From assembly GCF_019175385.1 (NCBI RefSeq), contig NC_083339.1, forward strand, positions 27,247,637-27,311,636: a stretch of 64,000 bases of DNA, in the 5' to 3' direction. The translations under genes were made by a program, and so were the position numbers. This document shows, in pieces, positions 54,874 through 64,000 of this stretch. How positions within the stretch are numbered: position 1 is the first letter of the stretch; every line of letters starts with the position of its first letter. The notes under the pieces were generated by a model, which saw only the letters and a list, made by a program, of their open reading frames with translations, did not search any database and had not been told where the DNA came from. Source of the DNA: Lycium barbarum. Taxonomy: Eukaryota > Streptophyta > Magnoliopsida > Solanales > Solanaceae.

Positions 54874-56625
54874 CACTCAATGTCGTACATTGCCCATAAG
54901 TTTGTTACTGACTGGATTAAGATTTTTAAGATGATTATTTTAATTGTGCAGGAAACTATTATGGGAAACTATAAAGAATAAATGAAGGTGAATTACAAGC
55001 ATTAAGGATGGGACCCAATTATGGAAGGTCGACTTACTCCCTGCAAAGTAATTCAACATGGATTGAAGAAGATCTGCCAGCAATAAAGGGCCTCTCTTAA
55101 ATCAAAGAGATTTCAACAAAGATGGAGAGGATATTAAGGAAGGCGGCTAATTAATTCAGTTAAGGAAGAAATAAAGAAAGAAGATTTCGAAGCAGACTAT
55201 AATGCAGCCTGCAGGATTGATGATATTAAGGGAAACAAGTTCCAAAGATCTTGTGATTGTCAATCAGCAAAGCCCCAGATGGAATCAAGTATAATGAATT
55301 GTTGTTATTCAAGATCCGAAGATCTCAACAATGAATACTAATTAAAGCTCCACCTTATTCTTGGAAATATCATCTATCAATTTCCTCTTTCTAAGAATCA
55401 ATACTCTTGGGTTGCCATTTCTGCCAAAAAGTCTAACGTTCAGATTCAAGACTATTTAAAGGCGAACCTCAAAGGTCAATAATATACTTCGTCTCAACCA
55501 TTTCAATTTCTTTGTTTAAATTTTTAACAAGCATTGTAATCCTAGTGATTAATTGTGTATTAAAAAAAGAGAAAAGAAAAATATTGTTGGTACAACATTG
55601 TATCAAAAGTTGCAAGAAAAGAGATAGAGTGTGGACGTAGGAATTACACTTCATCACAATTGAACGGGAATCAATTACAAGAGCTTACAGAGAACACTAT
55701 TGCAACCCAAGAGGACTGAACTAAGATATTGGATCATAACCAATATAAAAAATATTGCATGTCACTTTACCTTTAGCACCTTACTTTCTGCATTATTTTA
55801 AGTGTAGTTCTTCACCGCTCTTATTACTAGTCGACTATCAATTAGAAATTTGAAAAAGAATATTACAATTCACCTCCCCTCTTGCACTTAAGTTACATGA
55901 GCTTATTATCCATAACACCGTTCCCACTTTTCTCCATCTTGAGAATAACATTTTCTTTCATATTTGTCTATATATATGGTTACATCGCAACTACTTTAAA
56001 ACTTTTTTTAAAAGAGTCCCAAGTCGATTTAACCATATAACAGCCAAGTTAATTCACAACCATGATATAATACCCTTGTGTACTTCATTGATAAAGTTTG
56101 TAATCACACAATATTTATACACATCATGAAAAGTAAAATAGGAGAAGACCTTAGGGCCATATGCGCTTTGCTGGTTTTATGTTCATAGGGAAATTCTGAT
56201 TTACTCTTTCTTGAAACTAATTTTAGTCAGTCACAATGAGAGAGGAGGATGCATGGAGGTAAGGGTATTTAATATGCCCCAAAATTTAATCGCCCTCAAT
56301 CAGCCCAAAATTAAATTTTATGGGTTGGACTCAAGATAATTTTATACTTGGCTGATTTTAGCCCAACTCAACATAATTCATTTTAAAGTGATCATCCAAT
56401 AGAGTCTAATACTAATTCAATTCTAGCCTATTTTTAAGATTTACTTTGATTTGGTTTTATTGATTGAGATTTACTTTATTTTTTTCTATGTATTCACTTT
56501 TCTTGTATCATGTATCTTATAAGTTCGGGGTGTGTTTGATATGACCAAATATATTTTCCTCGCAAATGTTAAAAAGGTTTCCCACGGATAATGTTTTCTG
56601 AGAAAATGTTTTCAATGGAAAATAT
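54874..56625. other. Intergenic; possible old LTR piece around 55000-55910
   Basis: No coding region. The order CTATTTAAAGG (about 55460, TATA-like), TGTAATCCTAGTGATTAATT, GTGTGGACGTAGGAATTACA and CAATTCACCTCCCCTCTTGC resembles the promoter-to-U5 course of some plant copia LTRs, but no ends or partner are visible. The last 100 bp (GGTGTGTTTGATATGACC, GGAAAATATT words) resembles a common Solanaceae dispersed repeat. Confidence 0.3.
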
Positions 56626-57293
56626 TGTTGACATGTAATTTTTGACCTCCCATAATTTATTTAATTGCTCAAAGTACTTGAATATTTAAATTGGGTAATA
56701 TATGTTTTCTTTTAGAAAATTAGGATGATTTTATAAACTGTGCGGATAATATTTTATCTTTATTGTTTGGGGAAGTAATTTCTATAATAGATCATTTGGA
56801 AATTATTTCACGGCAATTAATGAGGCATTTTGCTAATTTCACCCAGGAAATAGCATGGAATAGGTATTTATTTGATTATGCAATTATCAATAATTAATCA
56901 ACAAATATTTACCCCATTTTCTTTTAAAATTCAAGGGAATTTGATTGATTGAAATTAATAATCATTTTACCCCAGTTTTAATTTCTGCATGGACAATTCT
57001 CAAAATAATTATAATTGATTTAAATAATTAATTATAATTATATTTGTAAATTGCTTATTAGGTGTAACTATGGTTGCAGTTGAAATAATCAATTAGTTAG
57101 TCAAATGAGGCCATAATTGAAATAACATTCATGTTTTAATTCAATTTAGGCCACACTTGTAAATCCAATATTTTCTGTGAAAAATCATTCGTGTTTTTAA
57201 TTGACTTATTATTTGGGTTTCAATTTAATTGTTTAAATGTTTTTTTATCTGCGCATTAGTTTGCATTTCTTTTTCTTCTCTTATACATATGCA

Positions 57294-57368
<75 letters not shown>

Positions 57369-60300
57369 CCTCCTTCTTTTTTTATTTATTTTGGATTGAG
57401 TCCAGTCCAACAGGGCCAGACGCGGCCCACGTCCCAGGGATTTAATCCCTTCTCTTTAGGCAAACAGACCCCTAAGGGTGTCACTTACATTTTATGCTAA
57501 GGTTTCCTTAAGAAACCATAGCCGCCAGGAGGCGATTCGCCTCTCTCTTATGTGTATCGCCATTTTTGGCAAATTATCAGAGCATCACCGTCAAGGCAGT
57601 CGTGTTGGGTCTTTTTTGAGGAGAGCATTTAATGCTTCTTCCTCTTTCACTCAACATCAAATCCAAACGAGGTATAATTTGCTTCTTTTACGCTACCTTT
57701 CGATTTTCAACGGATACATGATTGCAAAACCTTAATGTATTTTGTTGTATTTGATTTTGAACGATGGGTTTCTATTGATCGTTAAGAGACCCTACAGATT
57801 TACCCTTTGTTGGCCGATTCTTGGCCTTTGATGTTTGATCTGAGTAGATCTCAGCCCTACAACACGATATTGTGAGGAGGAAACCCAAAAGACTGGGGTT
57901 ATCCCACATCGTGGGCTTAGGGTTTTGATAAGTTTGAGATTCCTATATAAAGGGTCTCCGTATTTGCATTTGAAACGGAGAAGAAAATATTTTTCTGAAA
58001 ATATATTGGTTTAGACTCGAAATACTTGAGGATTTCTTTCAAAATCTGTTTGAAATCCTTTTTAAGAAATTTCTGAGTCCAGTACAATTCTAAAAAAAAG
58101 AAAAGGGGCAACTCTTTTCTTTGCTTGCGTTCTGTGGCTTGAGTTTGGGGTTTGGAGGCATAAATCCTCAAGTTTGAATCTCGACTAAAGGGCTGCATTC
58201 GCAAAAGGTAACCTCTTTCCATTTATTTGCTTATGAATAGGGGTTTGTTAGTTTAGTTATCTGCTACGTGTTGTTTATCATGCTTGGGTGGGTTAAGCTA
58301 GTTTTCTCCTATTTTTCTTCTCATTTATTTATGTGCTTAATGTTTATGAGATTATTAGTTATCTATCTTTCATGTTGTTTAGGTCTGTTTACGTTAATTC
58401 TCTTGCTTTCTTGTTTTAGTCATATGCCTACTATTTTATGTAGTTGATTAGCTAGAACAACTTAGTCTTCATTTAGTTTTGGTTGGTTATTTGATTTAGA
58501 AGCTATGAGTTGTCTAGACTAAAAAGAACTATGTTTAAATGTGGTTTTGATGATGAAAACTCTTGCCTGCTCAGATTTAAATGATAAAAGAGAAAAAACA
58601 GTTTAGGTAATCTAAATAGGAGGACTTGAAGTTCACTTGATAATAAAGGGTTCATATAGGGTAAAAGGGATTAATGGCCTGTTGATGTGATGATTTGTGT
58701 GATAAGAGTTCATATGAAGGACCTGGTAACAAATGTTGTTATTCTGGAAGGATGCTAAGCCTAGATAATAAGCTTATAAGAAATTTATGTTTAAATCCTT
58801 AAGAACCTAGTAGATTTTGTGAACATGATAGCTGATTGATTAGACTGTGATGAGATATTACTTTATGTAATGACTTACCTGTTTGAATGATAGTTGGTTT
58901 TCTAAAGTACTCTGCCTGTTGCTGTCTCATCCCTAAAAAAAGAAAGGCTTATGTTATATAAGATATACCCTACCCTGATTAGTTCACTTAGATTGCTCTT
59001 GAATCATGTTTAGCCTAAAAAGAGAAGAGAAAGATGTGTATGAATGAACATAGAAGGTAGAGACATTCCTGGGCTGAATGGATTTTGTGCAATATGCTTG
59101 ATCCTACTTGGTTGAGTATAAGAGGTTTATTTTTATCTTGTTTTGAACCAACCTTTTGGACTTTGTAATTTGGTGAGTGTGACATCTAGATTATGGCAGT
59201 CTGTGGGTGGCATACTTTTACACTACTCTTTAAAAATTGAAACTTTTTTAAAATAGGCTAGAGAAGGGGCATTTCTGCTATCTCATCCTCTTGAATGATC
59301 CAGTGTTAGTGTTAATTGCTTTTAAAAAGGATATGGCGTTTGAAAGTCTTAAGCTGGTCTTTTTATTTGAACTCCTGGAATCTAGTTTTGTCAAATATGG
59401 CTTAAGGCCTGAATCATGTGAGTTTTTGTGCAATATGACGTGTCATTAAAACTCTGTCCTGTTTGAAGTTTGAAGCAAATAAATGGCATTTATGACTTTG
59501 TGTGATCATGTTCTTTGTGATAATTTCCTCTAAGTGTTGAATTACCACTGATTAGTAGAACCACTTGCCCAATTTGGGGATAGAATATGATAACATGTTT
59601 TGATGGTTGTCTTTTTTAGTAATTAAAAAAAATGAGTTGTCATATAAATGTAATATGGGCTGCATTGAGAGTGCTAACTAAAAGAGGAATAGATTTTTAA
59701 AGGAGAAAAATAGAATAAGTGTTGTTAAATCACATAAGTTTAAGTGCTCTGAAATTCTATGATCTGCTGCCAAACGTTGTTCATGTTTACAAACATGAAT
59801 CCAGACTTGGTCTTTCTTTGGGTTGATTGTCTTCATATAATAATTTCCTACTTGCTACTTATTGATTTATTCTGTTAACTGAAGTCCATGTCTTCATCTC
59901 TTTGCCTTCCCTCTTTTCTTACCTTTTCAGGACTCAGTTGAGTTTGTTTGTTTGTGGACTTGGTCTTAGAACTTTACTATCCTATCAACTATGACCTTTA
60001 AATCAGTTCTGGATTGGTATAACTATGCATACACATATCCTTTCTCTTGTATATCATTGGGTTTATTACAAATATAGGGAAGCAAGTTAGCACTTGGGGA
60101 TTAAGCTTAAAGCTTTCCCTAATGCCTACCATGCCTGGGATTCATGAAATCCCTTGGATCTTGTATGGTCTTAGGATCAAGAAAGTGAAAGCTTTCCTTT
60201 TGGTGTTGTTTGGGCATCCCTATAATTGTGTATACAGGTGGTATATCAGATGAAAAAGAAATGTATACTTACTCTATGAATGAATCTTATGATCTGTTTC

Positions 60301-61762
60301 ATGTCATTTATGCATTTGGGCTTTATTTCTTGTTTTCTTATTCTTCTATTATTACGTGTGGGCCTTCTGCTGTTGCGCTTGTAAATTTTTGAATCATGAA
60401 TTTGACTTTTTTACCTTAGTTCATAAGTGTTAATATGTGTTCTGTCTATCTAAATATTCTGCCTAGAAGTGATAATTGCTTCATTTTTTAATACATTAAT
60501 GTCTTATGTCCTTGCACTTAGAATATTTTGGGTATTTGCTAATTTACGTTCTTTCCTCTCTGCTTGCATGAAAATCCTAGGGTTCTGGGGGTTTCCTACT
60601 GCATAAAATTCTTTGAGCCAAAGGCCCAACACTCCTTTTGATCGAGTCCGCTAAAAGAATGGAAAGGAAAGCTAAATTATTTTGAAGGCCCATCCATGAG
60701 TAAAAATAGACACTGGTGGGCTTGGTAGGCCCATCAGCTCAATTCTCTTCCTTTCTCCCTTACTTTACATTCATATGTTGCATGTGATTCATATGTCGTG
60801 TGTGTATGTAATTGTAAACACTTGTAAATATTGGAACCCATATGGATGTAGAACTTAGGAAAACGTTTAGTATCTTAGGAAAGTCGCACAAAACACTTTT
60901 TTTTTCAAACTCGTTTCATTCTAAACCTTGTGTGGTAAAGAATGACACTTAATATGATTTTGCTAAAGGTTAAAAATTGATTCGATGTTTTCAAGTAAAC
61001 CAAATGACTTTTCTTTAGAAAAGGTTTAAGCAGCAGTTAGCTTTGGGCCCTCTGCCCTTCAACAAGAAATCTGGAAGTTTATTTTTGGGGCCTCAAGCCT
61101 ACTGTCATAACAAAAAATTGTTTATTGAGACCAAGAAAAAATGAATTTGGATGAAAGATGGATAATATGGCTTAGGGACTATTTCAAATGGCAAATATAG
61201 CTTGAAACATTTTTTTTTAACACTTACTCCATATTTTCCTATATATGTATAATAAAACCCATAAGAACTAAACCCATTTTATTTGGACTAGAATATTAGC
61301 GGCTCTACTTGGGAGAAATCTCGGGTGTATCCTAGTCCGGTAATAAAGTGAGTTGAACACTTATGTGGATTTTTAAACCCAAAAACCCCTTTCCTATGGG
61401 GAATTTTTTGCCAAAGTTTTTTCTTGAGTTTATGATACAAATGAATGACACTTTCCGGAAAATTAAACACTTTAAAGCAAATAATCATATTAATCACATA
61501 TTGAAGCTCGTAGGTCAACCGTATTCTACGGATCTTTAATACTAGGGTGAGTAAAACCTTCCCTATGGGATCACCAGAACCCTTAATTCGAACTTTGGTA
61601 CCAAAAGATTTCTCTCTTGCTTGAAAAATATTTTACTCGGTTTTCCTAGTTTTCCTTTAAATAAATTAGGTGGTGTCTCTAAAATATACTAAATCCAATT
61701 AGAGCACCAACAACCTCGTAGTAACTTTTATACCTTAACCCGCGTAAAAGCGAACCGTAACA
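56626..61762 (+). repeat. Ogre/Tat-like gypsy LTR, about 5.1 kb
   Basis: The right end is firm: ...GCGAACCGTAACA followed by the primer site at 61765. The left end at TGTTGACATG (56626) is a judgement. Inside are a TATA box TATATAAAGG near 57944 following ATCCCACATCGTGGGCTTAG, a very long U5, and a conserved-looking stretch near 61550 (CCTTCCCTATGGGATCACCA) that I know from Ogre-type LTRs. Open frames in it are not coding. A TA microsatellite stands at 57300-57365. The matching 3' LTR is not in the window. Confidence 0.65.
57300..57365. repeat. (TA)n microsatellite inside the Ogre-like LTR
   Basis: About 66 bp of TA. Confidence 0.95.
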
Positions 61763-61764
61763 GA

Positions 61765-61782
61765 TGGCGACTCCGCTGGGGA
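61765..61782 (+). other. Primer binding site, tRNA-Arg type (Ogre)
   Basis: TGGCGACTCCGCTGGGGA, two bases after the LTR end. Ogre elements are known to prime from tRNA-Arg with this sequence, which supports both the class and the + orientation. Confidence 0.85.
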
Positions 61783-61947
61783 TTTTTTCTAGGCTCTAAC
61801 CATAAGGGTTTCAATATAATGTGATATAATTGTAATTATTTGCTTAATTGTTTACTTACTTGCAAAATATAAACTGTCATGCATTCATATCATAAATTCC
61901 GCAACTTCTGGCAAAAAGCATGGTTTCAAAGGGGAAGCATAAAAGTT

Positions 61948-62520
61948 GGTTCACTTTTACGCCGGTTAAAGCATAAAAGCTACTAAGAGATTTTTGGTGC
62001 ACTAATTGGATTTTAGTATTTTAGAGTTGCCACCTAATTTATTTAAGGAAAAACTAGGAAAACAAGGTTAAAAAGGATTTATAAAACAAGAGAAAAATCC
62101 TTTTTGAACTAGATTTTGAGGTAAGGGTTCTGGTGATCCCCTAGGGAAAGTTTTAAGCACCCTAGTATTAAGGATCCGTAGAATACAATTAACCTACGAG
62201 CTTCAATGAGTGATTATTATAATTATCTGCTTAAAAACTGTTTAAGTTCCCGCAAATTGTCATTTATTTATATCACAAACTCAAGAAAAATATGGCAAAA
62301 AGTCCTCTTTAGAAAAGGGGGTTTTGATTTTTTTTAAAATCCGCGTAATTATTCAACTCACTTTATTGCCAGACTAAGACACACCTGGGATTTCTCCCGA
62401 GTAGAGTCACTACTATTTAAGTCCTAATAAAATGGGTTTAGTAGTTACAGGTTTTATTATACATATATATAGAGGGTATGGAGTATATCTCTGATTTTAT
62501 ACGTATATATATAGGAAAAA
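61948..62520 (-). repeat. Ogre-like LTR piece in reverse orientation
   Basis: The reverse complement matches 61200-61760: GGTTCACTTTTACGCC pairs with GGCTTTTACGCGGGTTAAGG-like text, followed by CTAATTGGATT, CACCTAATTTATTTAAGG and TCTGGTGATCCCCTAGGG. The outermost bases and any primer site of this copy are missing. Confidence 0.8.
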
Positions 62521-63139
62521 TACAAGTATTTATTATTCAAGTCCAATTCCTATTATTTGAAGCTCATGAAGGTCAAAGTATTCCAGTCTAGATCCATCTC
62601 ATCTCAAATAGGCCCAAATAGGTTCCTCGTATTTTCAGTCCAATAGGTTCTGGGCTTCCAGGCCCAAACAGTTTCAATTTTTCTCCAGATTTTCACAAGT
62701 TCAGGATGCATTCTTTCGGTCTTTGCAAATGTCCAGATTTTATGCATCCTTTTAAACAAAAAAAAAAAAAACAATCTTTGATCAGAGTAATTTTTCTTGC
62801 AAACCGTAGAATTGCCTTTGAAATCATTTTTCTCATTTTTTAAACCTAGTTCGGTATTAAGTCCCAAAAAAAAAATGTTCCACATATTCACGGGCTTAAG
62901 GCCTAACTTTTATCACTTGGTCAGTTTTTTGAAAGTTATTTTACCTCATTTTCAACATTGACCTAGTTTAAACCTTAACCAAAATCTCATTTCTTTTCTT
63001 CATTTTTTCAAGCCTAACCGTAGTGTTATACCAGTTTTAAACCCAAAATTCAGTCAAGTTCTTATTCCATGCATAATTAATTATTACCCGAGTATTGAAA
63101 ACAGTTTGGTGTCTTCCTAAAATACTAAGTGTTGATTTC
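62521..63139. other. Probable interior or LTR remnant of the reverse Ogre-like element
   Basis: No coding motif. It lies between the reversed LTR piece and the ORF1 remnant. Phrases such as AGGTTCTGGGCTTCCAGGCCC near 62646 suggest retroelement sequence, but edges are not visible. Confidence 0.35.
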
Positions 63140-63919
63140 CTAGGTTCTAGCATACATAAGAAGATAGGCCGATGTCAATGTGGCCTCCATCAGAAAACCC
63201 TTCTGTGTAAAAGTTAATGGAGTAACGTCATCCAAAGTCTTCTTCATCCGATCATCAAGTTCAATCAAACAGTCATTAGTAAAGTCCAACTCATGTCTCA
63301 AACTACTTATGGTGGCTTGGTCGTGCTTAATCTTTTCCAAATAGTTGGCATCTCTATCGTCAGCTCTCCTCTAAACCAAACAGGCTCAAATCTCGACCTG
63401 TGAATCTTTATCTTGTACACAACTGTAGATAATAGGTCTGGGAGGGATAGTACCTTGTAAGTCGGCCCTTAACCAATCCTTATACTCCACCACACAATCG
63501 GGACGAAACTTATCGAAATCCAAAGTATCGGGACCCTAAGTCGTGCGAACTTTCCACTCGCGCAAGCACTCTAAAGCTTTCGGTGGCCTATCCCTGTCAT
63601 AGTCAATGATGAAATCTCCCATGCCTCCGACTTGGTGTATGATTTGGATCCTCCCAAACTGTCTTAAAACTCTAGTAGGCACATAAAGGCAAATCCTTCG
63701 AATCCCCATAAGCGGTAGAAATGGACACTTCCTGCCCTTGACCACAACTTTATCGGATACGAAGTCGTGGAACATCCATTGAACACTTTCTTCTTTCAAC
63801 TTAGAAAAGGTAAAGGCCCAACTTTGCTTGGTTTGGTCCCCAAAGTTTAGACAAAAGTTATGGAGGCCGTCCCTTTCGGCTGGATTACTTAGGTATTGGT
63901 TACCCCTAACCTTAATCAT
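63140..63919 (-). pseudogene. Ogre-type ORF1 remnant (C-terminal part)
   Basis: The minus-strand frame 63919-63536 reads LPLMGIRRICLYVPTRVLRQ and FGRIQIIHQVGGMGDFIIDY, a pattern I know from the extra ORF (ORF1) ahead of gag in plant Ogre/Tat elements, related to the plant mobile domain. A TAG interrupts at 63536, after which the frame continues (DFDKFRPDCVVEYKDWLRAD). A helical, charged piece (63340-63140, HDQATISSLRHELDFTND) follows. The start lies beyond or near the window end. Known elements have ORF1 of unclear role; here it is broken. Confidence 0.6.
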
Positions 63920-64000
63920 ATGTTTAAGGATCCACTATTGTCGGAGTAGGTTACATCCTTAGAAGTATTTGTAGTGGTTTTGGAAAAGGCTTAAGGTTCG

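Noticed and set aside
49189..54960. Possible intron from a GTATGT donor near 49198 to a TGCAG acceptor near 54951 spanning copia copy 2
   Set aside because: Flanking sequences give no sustained reading frame; the match to splice consensus alone is weak.
54950..55910. Endogenous pararetrovirus leader
   Set aside because: A TATA-like box and primer-like text are present but no movement, coat or reverse transcriptase domain of that family is seen; an old LTR piece is at least as likely, so neither is called.
57237..58222. Short frames in the Ogre-like LTR promoter region, including one with a TA-repeat-derived Tyr-Ile run
   Set aside because: LTR sequence with a microsatellite and TATA box; not coding.
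1..64000. tRNA, rRNA or other classical RNA genes
   Set aside because: Only primer-binding-site matches to tRNA 3' ends were seen; no cloverleaf or rRNA sequence could be recognised by eye.

Overview
This window is from a plant nuclear genome. It is AT-rich, has no bacterial-style gene packing, holds one spliced plant gene, and is otherwise mostly layered transposable elements. The element types (Tnt1/Tork-like copia, Ogre/Tat-like gypsy with a tRNA-Arg primer site, short hAT, Tourist and Stowaway MITEs, large solo LTR) suggest a Solanaceae or related asterid genome. That placement is recognition from memory and was not tested by search.

The only host gene I can support is an L-gulono-1,4-lactone oxidase-like (GulLO-type FAD) gene on the + strand at 6512-14275. 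Five exons with GT-AG junctions join into one uninterrupted 589-residue frame. Introns 2 to 4 carry at least five MITEs, a copia integrase fragment and a fragment of another plant transposon protein, yet the reading frame survives.

Layout: 1-4946, a decayed minus-strand copia element whose left LTR runs off the window; 4947-6511, spacer and promoter; 6512-14275, the GulLO gene; 14514-19617, young copia copy 1 (TSD TCATG); 20897-23927, a 3.0-kb solo LTR (TSD ATTAT); 23946-28180, MITE and tandem-repeat tracts and a Helitron 3' end; 28185-34150, a short-LTR (190 bp) minus-strand element made largely of hairpin repeats, split by a CACTA element (29115-33263) that itself holds a Helitron (31138-32271); 35060-49189, an old copia element split by an 11.2-kb LTR element (36048-47285, TSD ATCAA), whose 5' LTR is split in turn by a 5.2-kb long-TIR Mutator-like element (41641-46817, TSD AAGTAAAGA); 49768-54868, young copia copy 2 (TSD ATACA); 56626-61762, an Ogre-like LTR followed by its primer site; 61948 to the end, an oppositely oriented Ogre-like LTR piece and ORF1 remnant.

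The strongest unusual signal is the short-LTR element. It carries about 25 tandem 22-nt hairpins with a nearly constant loop and stems that change in a compensating way. The pairing is kept by G-U wobble only on the element's own transcript strand. The next most interesting features are the long inverted repeats (29203-29343, the Mutator-like element, the head-to-head Ogre LTRs), all able to form double-stranded RNA, and a gypsy-tailed non-autonomous element with a roughly 1000-codon ORF that I cannot assign.
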